Source of the DNA: Streptomyces sp. VRA16 Mangrove soil
Lineage (GTDB): Bacteria > Actinomycetota > Actinomycetes > Streptomycetales > Streptomycetaceae
Reading direction: 5' to 3'
NCBI RefSeq assembly: GCF_017377775.1
Contig: NZ_JAFVLN010000002.1
Span: forward strand, 1 to 64,000
Length of the DNA stretch: 64,000 nucleotides
Positions 35,892-43,886 of this stretch are shown one piece after another. The notes under the pieces are model-generated. The model had not been told where the DNA came from. It searched no databases and worked only from the letters and a program-made list of their open reading frames with translations. The position numbers were made by a program, and so were the translations under genes. The first letter of the stretch is position 1. Each line of letters begins with the position of its first letter.

Positions 35892-38567
35892 CTACTTCAG
35901 TCCGCGCCCCGTCGCCAGCACCTCGCGGGCCCGCGCGGCGAGCCCTTCGGCGCCGCACGAACGGGCCAGCTGCAGACCGTGGTTGAGCTCGTCGAGCGAG
36001 CGGGCCGCTATCCCGTACTCGACCCGGGCCAGCGCGTGCTCGTAGGCGCTCGGCGAGGCGGCGAGGTACGTCACCGCCTGCGCGTACAGGGTGAGTTGAC
36101 GCTGGCCCGTCTCCAGGTACGCCGCGCAGCGCAGCGCCTCGCCTATCGCGGTGTCCGTGCCGAGCCGCTCCGCCTGGACGCGTGCCTGCACCGCCAGTTC
36201 GGCGGCGCGCCGCGGGTCGGTGTCGGCGAGCGCGCGGGCCAGGTCGCAGGCCCAGGACGAGACGACGGTGTTGTGGCCGCCGCGGGCCTGCGCGGCCTTG
36301 CTCGCCGCCTCCAGTTCGCTGATGCCCTCGTCGGTGCGGCCGATGGCGAGCATGAGCCGGCCGCGGACCGAGTAGGCCTCGGGGAACAGGATCGTCGACG
36401 GGTAGGGCGGCGCGTAGTCGTAGCGCTCGGCGACCTTGAGGGCCTCGTCGGCCCGGCCGCGGGCGAGCAGGGTGTCGATGAGCTTGCCGGCCGCGTCCCA
36501 GTGCATGGGCAGGCCGTGGCCGACGCGGTCGGCGAGGCGCAGTGCCTCACGCAGCAGGGCCTCGGCCTCGGTCAGCCGGCCCCGCCTGCGGTGCACGTAT
36601 CCGGCGAAGGCGTGCGCGACGGCGAGGTGCCCGCCGCTCCATCCGGCGCTCTCGTAGGCCCGGATGCCCTCGGCGAACAGGCTCTCGGCGCGGTCGAGCC
36701 GGTCGGAGAAGAGGTACGAGAACCCGAGGGCGATCAGGATCTCGAAACTCCACTCGGTGTCGGTCCAGCCGAGTCCGGGGGCGAGGCGGCCGTTGACAAG
36801 GGCGCGGTCGCAGTACTCCGCGACCTCTTCCGCGTTCTCCCCGCGGCTCATCATGTCGAAGGCGCGCAGGATGAGCAGGACCCGCTCCGCGTTGTCCCGG
36901 CCGATGACGCGGTCGGCGAGGTCGGCGAGGCGGCGGGAGCGGGCCGGGGCGTCGGACTCGCCGGAGTAGATGCTCTCCCAGAAGGAGCGGCTCGCCATCA
37001 GCCGCATCTGCAGGGGGCCGGGGTCCAGCTGCCGGGACTCGACGTCGCAGAGGGTGAGGGCGTCGGCCAGCTGGTCGTTGTGGACCAGCGCCTGGGAGAG
37101 CCGGCACACCGCGTCGACGCGCTCCTCGCCGTACAGGCCAGGGGTGGCTTCGAGGGCGGCGCGCAGATGCCGGACGGTGGTGGACGGTGAGGTGAGCAGG
37201 GTGGCGCAGCCCAGCTCGTACTGGACGTGCGGCCACAGCTCGGGCAGCGGCGGCTCCTCCAGGGCGCGCTCCAGACAGCGGCGGGCCGCCGCCGGGGCGC
37301 CGACCGCGAGGTGTTCGCGGGCGGCGGCGCGCAGTTGCTCGACGAGCTCGGGGTCGTCGTCCGGGTGCACCTCCAGCAGGTGCCGGGAGGCGGCGGCCGG
37401 TCCGTGCCCGGACGCGGTGACGGCCCAGGCGGCCTGGCCGTGCATGGCGGTGCGGGTGGCCGGCGGGATCGACTTGTAGACGGCGGAGGCGATCAGCGGG
37501 TGGACGAACTCCAGCGTGCCGACGTCCCCGTAGGTGGCGTCGGTCAGGATGCGGGCGGTGCGCAGCCGGTCGGCGCAGCGGCCCGCCTGCTCCGGGTTCA
37601 TGCCGGCGAGGAGCGCGGCGAGGCCGGGTTCGATCCGGGTGCCGAGGACGGCGGCGGCCCACGCGAACCGGGTCGCCTCGGTGCCGAGTCCTTCGAGGCG
37701 GGTGACGAGGCCGCGGCCGCGCGCCGTCTTGTTCAGCGCGCGCAGCTCGTTGGCGCGTGCCTCCTCGGGCGGGGTCTCGGCGTCCTGGACCTTGGCGAGC
37801 AACTCGACGGACTCGTACGGGTTTCCGCCGGTGACCGCCCACACCTCGCGGCAGAACGGGTCGTCGGCGTGCGCGCCGAGGGTGGCCCGGGTCAGTCCCG
37901 CGACGGCGTCGGGGCTGAGCGGGCGCAGCTGGGCGGTGCCGGGGCGGGCGGCCTCGGCCACCGCGTCCAGACATGCGGCGACCTGCTCGGTCTCCGGGTC
38001 GCGCTGGGCGACGACGACCAGCACCGGGAGGTCGTCGAGGCGCTCGGAGAAGGCGACGAGCCACTCCAGGGTCTCCAGGTCGGCCCAGTGCACGTCGTCG
38101 ATCAGCAGCACCAGCGGCCAGTGCAGCCGGGCCAGCCGGGACACCGCGGCGACGAGACCGTCCCGCACGCCCTGCGGGTCCGCCTGCCGTCCGGTCGGCT
38201 CCGCTATGCCGAGCGCGGGGCCCGCGATGTCGTACCAGTCCCCGAAGTACTCCCGCGTCTCCTCCTCGGAGAGCGCGAGCAGAGCGGGCTGCAGCAATTG
38301 TCGTACGACGTTGAAGGGAACGGAGGTGATGGTCTCGCCACCCCGCGCGGACCACACGGTGGCCCGGCCCTCGGACATCTCACGGACCCGGTCGAGCAGG
38401 GCGGTCTTGCCGATCCCCGCCTCTCCCCGGTAGACGACGAGGCTGCCCGATGAGGCGGCGTCCGCGCACAGCTCGTCCAGCGCCCGCGCGGCGACCTCCA
38501 GTTCGGACTCGCGCTCCCACAACTGCGGCCCACAGGAGGCGGCGTCGGCGTGCCGTCCCTGAGTCAT
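35892..38567 (-). CDS. LAL-type AAA ATPase without the C-terminal LuxR HTH
   Basis: An 891-aa protein of the large LuxR-like (LAL/MalT-STAND) plan. It has a Walker A (GEAGIGKTALLDRVR), Walker B (LVLLIDDVHWADL), sensor segment (VVVAQRDPE), ARC-like region, and then ~450 residues of TPR-like helices (YVHRRRGRLTEAEALLREAL). LAL regulators normally end in a LuxR HTH; here the chain stops at LAARAREVLATGRGLK, right where that domain would begin. So DNA binding cannot be assigned. ATG 38567 is preceded by GGGAGG about 8 nt upstream. The stop is 8 bp from the convergent SDR gene, leaving no room for a lost HTH. Confidence 0.88.
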   Translation of the reverse strand: MTQGRHADAASCGPQLWERESELEVAARALDELCADAASSGSLVVYRGEAGIGKTALLDRVREMSEGRATVWSARGGETITSVPFNVVRQLLQPALLALSEEETREYFGDWYDIAGPALGIAEPTGRQADPQGVRDGLVAAVSRLARLHWPLVLLIDDVHWADLETLEWLVAFSERLDDLPVLVVVAQRDPETEQVAACLDAVAEAARPGTAQLRPLSPDAVAGLTRATLGAHADDPFCREVWAVTGGNPYESVELLAKVQDAETPPEEARANELRALNKTARGRGLVTRLEGLGTEATRFAWAAAVLGTRIEPGLAALLAGMNPEQAGRCADRLRTARILTDATYGDVGTLEFVHPLIASAVYKSIPPATRTAMHGQAAWAVTASGHGPAAASRHLLEVHPDDDPELVEQLRAAAREHLAVGAPAAARRCLERALEEPPLPELWPHVQYELGCATLLTSPSTTVRHLRAALEATPGLYGEERVDAVCRLSQALVHNDQLADALTLCDVESRQLDPGPLQMRLMASRSFWESIYSGESDAPARSRRLADLADRVIGRDNAERVLLILRAFDMMSRGENAEEVAEYCDRALVNGRLAPGLGWTDTEWSFEILIALGFSYLFSDRLDRAESLFAEGIRAYESAGWSGGHLAVAHAFAGYVHRRRGRLTEAEALLREALRLADRVGHGLPMHWDAAGKLIDTLLARGRADEALKVAERYDYAPPYPSTILFPEAYSVRGRLMLAIGRTDEGISELEAASKAAQARGGHNTVVSSWACDLARALADTDPRRAAELAVQARVQAERLGTDTAIGEALRCAAYLETGQRQLTLYAQAVTYLAASPSAYEHALARVEYGIAARSLDELNHGLQLARSCGAEGLAARAREVLATGRGLK

Positions 38568-38823
38568 CCCGCACCCTCCCGCTGTCGTGCACATCGAACG
38601 ATCGACGTACTGGTGACGTACTCGGTCACGAGGGTAATGCGCGGCGCCCCACCGTGGTGAGGGGTTGGGGAGGCGATGACAATTGATCGGAGCTGGGGAT
38701 CCGTCATATCCGGCCGTCCTGTGCCCCCGGGGCATTCCGCGCGGATAACGATCGTGCCCGTATCGCACGCCGAGAGGCGCCCCTCTCATCCACCTTTCAG
38801 GCGCGCCTCATACTGTTGCGGCC

Positions 38824-39951
38824 ATGACGTCGCAGACTCCCGCAGGCTGGTACCCCGACCCCGGACAGGTCCAAGGCGGCCCGCGCACGGAACGCTGGTG
38901 GGACGGCGGCCGTTGGACGGAACAGACCCGGCCCGCCACGACCCCGCCGCCCCATCCGCCGCAGGACGCGGTGCGGGACGCGGGGCCGGGCCCTGAGGCG
39001 GGTGCGGAGCCGGGTACGGACGTGGTCCCCGCACCGGTCCCCGCACCTGCACCGGTCCCCGTGCCGCTCGCCCAGGCGCCCACCGCACCCGGGAACTTTC
39101 CGGCCTATCCCAACTATCCGGCCTATCCGAGCCAGTTGCCGCCGAAGCCGCGCAGCAAGGCGCGGATCGCGATCGCGGCGGCGATCGCGGTCGCGGTGCT
39201 GGCCGGCATCGGCGGCGGCGTGTACGCGCTGACGTCCGGCGGCGACGACAAGAGCGACACGACGGACGCCCGGTCGCAGCAGCCCGGCCCGCCCGGCTTC
39301 AACGGCGGCGGCAGCGGCGGTCAGGACGGCGGTCAGGGCGCCGGCCCCTCCCCCGAGACCCCCGACCAGTCACCGCAGGCCCCGCTCGACCAGGGCTACG
39401 CCACCGACCTCGGCAACGGGATCGCGCTGCCGGTGCTCGACGGCTGGTCCGGTTCGGACGGCATGGGCGCCGCCGGGGTGCAGACGGGCTCGTACTCCTG
39501 CCCCGACGACTCCGGCAAGGAGTGTGTGCGGGGCGGCGCCTCCAGCGCGTCGGCGAAGGCGCTCAAGCTGGACGCGACGACGGCGGAGGCGGCGGCCAAG
39601 GAGGACATCGCCAAGAACGCGAAGGCGTCCTACGGCGGCAAGACCTACGGCGGGATCACCGGCCACAAGGTGCTGGCGTCGGAGAAGGTCACGGTCGCCG
39701 GGAAGCAGGGCTACCAGGTCCGCTGGAAGGTGGAGACCAAGTCGGGGTACGACGCCTGGGTGGAGTCGGTCGTGGCTCCCTCCCCGGTCGACGCCGACTC
39801 GCTGGTCGTGATCCGGCTCGGCGTGGACGTGCCGCGCACGGCGAAGGAGAAGGCCGCGGGCCCGGACGACTCCGCGATCGACAAGATCGTCAAGGGCATC
39901 AAGGAGTCCGACGTCACCGGCGGCTCGGGCGGCAGCGGCCAGGGCGTGTGA
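38824..39951 (+). CDS. DUF2510 membrane protein
   Basis: A 375-aa protein. DUF2510 lies at the N-terminus (PAGWYPDPGQ...RWWDGGRWTEQTR, about 5-36), then a Pro-rich linker, one transmembrane helix (ARIAIAAAIAVAVLAGIGGGVYALTS, about 113-138) and a Ser/Gly-rich linker. The C-terminal domain (about 190-360) is extracellular; it has two cysteines (SYSCPDDSGKECVRGG) that may form a disulfide. No ribosome site is visible, and a TACTGT hexamer 7 nt upstream of the ATG fits leaderless transcription. The function is unknown. A strong bidirectional terminator follows. Confidence 0.8.
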   Translation: MTSQTPAGWYPDPGQVQGGPRTERWWDGGRWTEQTRPATTPPPHPPQDAVRDAGPGPEAGAEPGTDVVPAPVPAPAPVPVPLAQAPTAPGNFPAYPNYPAYPSQLPPKPRSKARIAIAAAIAVAVLAGIGGGVYALTSGGDDKSDTTDARSQQPGPPGFNGGGSGGQDGGQGAGPSPETPDQSPQAPLDQGYATDLGNGIALPVLDGWSGSDGMGAAGVQTGSYSCPDDSGKECVRGGASSASAKALKLDATTAEAAAKEDIAKNAKASYGGKTYGGITGHKVLASEKVTVAGKQGYQVRWKVETKSGYDAWVESVVAPSPVDADSLVVIRLGVDVPRTAKEKAAGPDDSAIDKIVKGIKESDVTGGSGGSGQGV

Positions 39952-39986
39952 CCCGCCCGCTGCCGTGAGCACCCCGGCAGCACGAG

Positions 39987-40030
39987 GGCCGGGTGGGTTC
40001 CCCTCCGCTCATGGAGGAACCCACCCGGCC
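39987..40030. terminator. strong bidirectional hairpin terminator
   Basis: GGCCGGGTGGGTT (39987-39999) pairs with AACCCACCCGGCC (40018-40030), and the stem continues inward with CCTCC/GGAGG around gctcat after a 2-base bulge. It lies between the convergent DUF2510 gene and the TetR gene. Confidence 0.85.
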
Positions 40031-40113
40031 CGGGGGTGCGCGCCGCCCCCGTCCCCACGGTGCGGCGCGGGCGGACCATCAGCCGGTCATCCCTGCGGCC
40101 GACGGTCGCCGTC

Positions 40114-40758
40114 TCAAGAGGCCTGGTCCTCCAAGGACAGGCCGAGCCCCGGAAGCAGCACCTTCGTCACGAAGCCGACGAGATAGTCGGCGTCGGCGTC
40201 GCGCCCTTCCAGGACGGGGCGGCTGCGCATGACTCCGAAGAGCTGCGCGGCCACATAGGGCAGGGCCGGATGGTCGGCGGCGATCTCGCCGCGCGCCACG
40301 GCCCGCTCGATCATCGCGTCGATGGACGCGACCTCCGGTTCCACCAGCGCCTCGCGCAGCGCGCCCTTCAGCTCGCTGTCCTGAAGGACGGCGTGCCCGA
40401 GCGCCTGGATCAGCGCGGTGTCGCGCTTCGCCTGCGCCGCCGCGTGCTGTGCGGCGCCGACCAGGTCTCCTGCGAGGGTACCCGTGTCGGCCGAGAAGAA
40501 CTTCACGCAGCGTCCGGCCCGCAGGGCCGCGGCCACCAGCTGCGGCTTCGACTTCCACTGCCGGTACAGCGTCGACTTGCTGCAGCAGGCCTGCGCCGCG
40601 ACGGCTTCCATGGTGAGCGCCTCGTACCCGCACTTGCGGAGCTGGTCGAGCACGGCGTCGTAGTACTCCTGGGCACGCTCGGGCGTGATCTTGGAGCGGC
40701 GCGAGGCGGTCGGCGCGGTCGTCTGCACGGTCGCGGGGGCCTGTTCGCGCGTCGTCAT
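40114..40758 (-). CDS. TetR family regulator
   Basis: A 214-aa TetR protein. The HTH is in about 28-75: RAQEYYDAVLDQLRKCGYEALTMEAVAAQACCSKSTLYRQW, with recognition helix CCSKSTLYRQW; the C-terminal half matches TetR_C_6/16-like helices. ATG 40758 is preferred, with AGGAG 9 nt upstream. It is divergent from a PAP2 phosphatase/DMT operon, and the 194-bp gap carries a perfect 23-bp-arm palindrome (40806-40865), so it most likely represses itself and the operon. The inducer is unknown. It ends at the shared terminator with the DUF2510 gene. Confidence 0.9.
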   Translation of the reverse strand: MTTREQAPATVQTTAPTASRRSKITPERAQEYYDAVLDQLRKCGYEALTMEAVAAQACCSKSTLYRQWKSKPQLVAAALRAGRCVKFFSADTGTLAGDLVGAAQHAAAQAKRDTALIQALGHAVLQDSELKGALREALVEPEVASIDAMIERAVARGEIAADHPALPYVAAQLFGVMRSRPVLEGRDADADYLVGFVTKVLLPGLGLSLEDQAS

Positions 40759-40805
40759 GGCAGCTGCTCCTCGGGTCGGTGGTGATGTCGATGAGATCAC
40801 AACCC

Positions 40806-40865
40806 CTTATCGATACGCCAGTGTACCGGTACGCGAGCGTTTCGGTACACTGGCGTATCGATAAG
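40806..40865. promoter_or_regulatory. long perfect inverted repeat: TetR operator region
   Basis: Bases 40806-40828 are perfectly inverted at 40843-40865 (23-bp arms, 14-nt centre). Each arm contains TATCGATA (40808-40815 and its mirror) and acgccagtgtacc; gtaccggtac at 40823-40832 is a further palindrome. It lies 48 bp from the TetR start and 87 bp from the PAP2 start. Two TetR dimers could bind, one per arm. Confidence 0.8.
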
Positions 40866-40951
40866 CGCGGCGTAAGCCGTGCCTGTCGGCGCACCTGAAG
40901 CGCTCACGCACCATCACGCACCACCCAGTCGTCACGAAAAGGGGCCGGGGG

Positions 40952-41932
40952 ATGAATTCCCTTACCGAGCCTGCCGAACCGGAGCCGGACGCGATCGCCG
41001 CCCGACCGCCCCTGGTCCGCGAGCTCCTGCTGGTCGTAGGACTCTTCCTCGTCTACAAGTTCGGCCGCCAACTGGCCAACGGCCATACCGCCGAGGCGTT
41101 CCACAACGCGGACAACGTGTGGAGCTTCGAGCGGGCCGCGCACCTGCCCGGCGAAGGCTCGGTACAGAGCCTCCTGCTCCACAGCGACGCCCTCGTCCAC
41201 GGCGCGAACATCTACTACGCGTCGGTGCACTTCCCGGCGACGCTCGCGCTGCTGGTCTTCCTGTACCTGCGCCGCCCGCGCCACTACCTGTGGACGCGGC
41301 GGGTGCTCGCCGTGCTCACGGCCGCCGCGCTCGCGCTGCACCTCGCGTACCCGCTGGCGCCGCCGCGGATGCTCAAGGCGGCGCACCTCGTGGACACCGC
41401 ACAGGTCTACGGTCCCTCGGTGTACGCGGCCAAGCCGGACACCGACACCATGGCCAACCAGTTCGCCGCCATGCCCTCGCTGCACTTCGGCTGGGCCCTG
41501 ATGGTCGCCATCGGGCTCATCGCCGCGACGCGGTCGAGGTGGCGCTGGCTGTGGCTGCTGCACCCGCTGCTGACGCTGCTGGTCATCGTCGGCACCGCCA
41601 ACCACTACTGGCTGGACACGATCGTGGCGACGGCGCTGCTCGGCGTCGCTCTCGCGGTGATCAGGCTGCCGCGCACGGTCTCCGGCCGCGGCATCGGCCG
41701 CCATCTGCTGCCGGCCCCGGCCCGGCCGGCCGCCGTCGCCGAGACCCGCGCGGCCGCGGTCACCGCGCCGTGGTCGCCGCGCCCCGCCTTCCGGACGCCG
41801 CCGGACGCGCTGTCCGCCTCCGACGTCCTGGCGCGGATGCCGATCCGAATCCCGGTGCAGGTGTCGCCGACGCCGGGTTCCACCTCGGTGGCCACGGCCC
41901 CGCAACTCGTGACGAGCGGAGCGCACCGATGA
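40952..41932 (+). CDS. PAP2-superfamily membrane phosphatase
   Basis: A 326-aa membrane protein with about six transmembrane helices. The C-terminal half carries PAP2/inositol-phosphotransferase (Ipt1/AUR1-like) motifs: AAMPSLHFGWALMV (SxxxH-type motif 2) and NHYWLDTIVATALLG (H-x-x-x-D motif 3). It probably dephosphorylates or transfers a phospho-headgroup of an isoprenoid or phospholipid on the outer face of the membrane. The C-terminal ~80 residues are Pro/Ala-rich and probably cytoplasmic. Its ATGA stop overlaps the next start by 4 bp. It is controlled by the divergent TetR. Confidence 0.88.
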   Translation: MNSLTEPAEPEPDAIAARPPLVRELLLVVGLFLVYKFGRQLANGHTAEAFHNADNVWSFERAAHLPGEGSVQSLLLHSDALVHGANIYYASVHFPATLALLVFLYLRRPRHYLWTRRVLAVLTAAALALHLAYPLAPPRMLKAAHLVDTAQVYGPSVYAAKPDTDTMANQFAAMPSLHFGWALMVAIGLIAATRSRWRWLWLLHPLLTLLVIVGTANHYWLDTIVATALLGVALAVIRLPRTVSGRGIGRHLLPAPARPAAVAETRAAAVTAPWSPRPAFRTPPDALSASDVLARMPIRIPVQVSPTPGSTSVATAPQLVTSGAHR

Positions 41933-42849
41933 GTGCCACGCTGCTCGCCGTCGCCCTCTCGCTGGTCTCGGCCGTCGCGTACGCCGCCGCGGCCGTGGCC
42001 CAGGAGCGGCTCGCCACCCGCTCCGGCGGCGGCACGCTGCGGCTGCTGGCCACCGGCGCCTGGTGGGGGACGGTCCTGCTCAACTCGGCGGCGGCGCTGC
42101 TGCACGTCGCGGCGCTCAAGTACGGGCCGCTCACCCTGGTGCAGCCGCTCGGCGCGCTCACCCTGGTCGCGGCCGTGCCGCTCGGCGCCCGGATCGCCGG
42201 ACGGCGGGTCACCCCGGGCGAGTGGCGGGGCACCGCCCTGACCCTCGCCGGTCTGGCCGCGCTGCTGGTGACGGCGTCGGGCCCGGCGCCCGACGACACC
42301 CTCTCGCTGCCGGAGGCGCTCGCCGTGGCGGGCGCGACGGCCGCGCTCATCGGCGTGCTCGCCCGGCGCGGCGCCCGGCCTGGTCTGCGGCACGCCACCG
42401 CTTCCGGGGTCGCCTCCGGGGTGGCCTCCGCGCTGACGCAGACCGTGACGGTGGCGGCGACGGACCGTTCGGGTACGCCGTTCTCGCTGCAGGTCGTGGG
42501 CGTGGCGGTGCTGGTCGCCGGGTTCGCGGCGGGCGGGCTGCTGCTGTCGCAGATCGCGTACCGGGGCGGGCTCGGCGCGCCCCTGGCCATGGTGACGCTG
42601 GCCAATCCCGTGGCCGCGGCCGTCATCGGCCTGTCCCTGCTGGGCGAGCGGCTCCAGGGCGGCGTCGCCGGGATCGCCCTCGCGGGGGCCGGGGCGGCGC
42701 TCGCGGCGCGGGGCGTGATGCTGCTGACGCGCAGCACGCGGCCGCAGGGCGGCAGCCTGGTCGTGCAGACGTCCACGCCGGACACGACCGCCGTCACGAT
42801 CCCCTCCCCCGTTCCGGGACCGGCGGCCGCACACGCCCTGAAGGGCTAG
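41929..42849 (+). CDS. DMT-superfamily (EamA-like) membrane transporter
   Basis: A 306-aa protein with nine to ten hydrophobic helices in two halves (LLAVALSLVSAVAYAAAAVAQ; VGVAVLVAGFAAGGLLLSQIAYRGGL), typical of drug/metabolite or multidrug-type EmrE-related transporters. It is coupled to the PAP2 gene by an ATGA overlap, so both belong to one TetR-controlled unit. The substrate is unknown; lipid precursors are one guess. The C-terminal tail is cytoplasmic and Thr/Pro-rich. Its stop codon (TAG 42847-42849) lies inside the left arm of the repeat element that follows. Confidence 0.85.
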   Translation: MSATLLAVALSLVSAVAYAAAAVAQERLATRSGGGTLRLLATGAWWGTVLLNSAAALLHVAALKYGPLTLVQPLGALTLVAAVPLGARIAGRRVTPGEWRGTALTLAGLAALLVTASGPAPDDTLSLPEALAVAGATAALIGVLARRGARPGLRHATASGVASGVASALTQTVTVAATDRSGTPFSLQVVGVAVLVAGFAAGGLLLSQIAYRGGLGAPLAMVTLANPVAAAVIGLSLLGERLQGGVAGIALAGAGAALAARGVMLLTRSTRPQGGSLVVQTSTPDTTAVTIPSPVPGPAAAHALKG

Positions 42850-43084
42850 GGCCTGTCCGGCGGATCAGGCCGCATCCGTGCGGCCCGCGCCTTTCCTTGC
42901 TGGTGAGCGGGGTCTGGCGCGTCGAGATGCAAGGCGCAGGAGGGCGTCAACGCGAAGGGGGCACCTCCCGGCCGAGCCTCGCGGAGCCTGGTTCGAGGCT
43001 GGGGGAGTTGGCCACCGACGACAACGCCGCAGGTCGGCGTGGCAGACCCCGCGCCCGCGACAAGATCCGCCGGACAGGCCCTAG
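42846..43084. mobile_element. 239-bp MITE-like element with 21-bp perfect terminal repeats
   Basis: The first 21 bases (42846-42866, beginning ctagggcctgtccgg) are perfectly inverted at 43064-43084. There is no ORF inside, and the ends carry CTAG. The inner half (for example cgaagggggcacctcccggc) looks like sequence shared among Streptomyces intergenic repeats. It sits between the DMT gene and a TetR gene. A transposon-derived or structural element is inferred. Confidence 0.65.
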
Positions 43085-43088
43085 GGCT

Positions 43089-43136
43089 GTCTTCGCTCTC
43101 CCTCCTGCCTCCGGGCCACGGAGGGAGACCGAAGAC
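43089..43136. terminator. hairpin terminator of the TetR gene
   Basis: gtcttcgctctccctcc (43089-43105) pairs with ggagggagaccgaagac (43120-43136) with one mismatch in 17. It lies 5 bp past the stop of the TetR gene on the minus strand and just after the MITE-like element. Confidence 0.7.
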
Positions 43137-43140
43137 GACC

Positions 43141-43731
43141 CTAGGAGGCGCGCGGGGCCCGGATGCCGTCCAGGGCGAACCCGAGCACCCGGTCCCGCTG
43201 CTCCACATCCACGTACGCCGTGCCCGTCAGCCCGGACACCATCCGCAGCAGGTCGTCGAAGGACAGGTCCCCGCGGACCTCACCGGCCCGCTGGGCGCGC
43301 AGCAGCAGCGGCTCCCCCGCGTCGAGCATGGCGCGGCGGCAGGCGACGAAGATGTCGGACTCGCCGCTCATCGCCTCCCGGATCGCGCGCTTCGTGACGG
43401 TGTACTCCACGAATCTGCGCAGCCAGGTCACCAGGCCCTGCCAGGGCTCCGGCGCGTCCGCGACGTCGTCCGCGAGCCGGCACAGCGCGTCGACCTCTTC
43501 CGCGTAGACGGTCTCGAACAGCACCTGCCGCGTCGGGAAGTTGCGGTACAGCGTGCCGATGCCGACCCCCGCCTTGCGGGCGATGTCCTCCAGCGAGGCG
43601 TCGCCGCCGTGCTCCGCGAAGGCCTCGCGGGCCGCGGCGAGCAACGCGTCGAAGTTGCGCCGGGCGTCCGCGCGGCGCGGGCGCTGAGCGGCGACCACAC
43701 CGCCGACGCGCTCCCTGTCCGTGGTGGTCAT
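43141..43731 (-). CDS. TetR family repressor of an MFS exporter
   Basis: A 196-aa TetR protein. HTH region (about 25-70): RNFDALLAAAREAFAEHGGDASLEDIARKAGVGIGTLYRNF, ending in the GTLYRNFPTRQ recognition helix. It is divergent from the MFS gene, a common repressor/efflux layout. Two copies of GAGGGGTRCCTCC in the gap are candidate operators. ATG 43731 follows GGGGG; the TTG at 43743 is also in frame. The ligand is unknown and is probably a toxic compound exported by the pump. Confidence 0.9.
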   Translation of the reverse strand: MTTTDRERVGGVVAAQRPRRADARRNFDALLAAAREAFAEHGGDASLEDIARKAGVGIGTLYRNFPTRQVLFETVYAEEVDALCRLADDVADAPEPWQGLVTWLRRFVEYTVTKRAIREAMSGESDIFVACRRAMLDAGEPLLLRAQRAGEVRGDLSFDDLLRMVSGLTGTAYVDVEQRDRVLGFALDGIRAPRAS

Positions 43732-43772
43732 GTGTGCCCCCAACGAGCAACGCAGTGGAACCGGCTTGAACC

Positions 43773-43817
43773 GGAGGTACCCCTCCGCTATGGTTCTTTA
43801 AGTCGAGGGGTGCCTCC
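43773..43817. promoter_or_regulatory. paired GAGGGGTRCCTCC elements in the TetR/MFS gap
   Basis: ggaggtacccctcc (43773-43786, minus-strand reading GGAGGGGTACCTCC) and gaggggtgcctcc (43805-43817) are the same motif in opposite orientation, 35 bp apart, each facing one of the divergent genes. A related aggggcacc lies at 43826-43834. These are likely operators of the TetR protein. Confidence 0.55.
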
Positions 43818-43886
43818 ACTTTAGCAGGGGCACCCTCTGGTCCGACGTACCCTCCCCTGCTCTTCTTCGTTCAGAGAGAAGCCGTC

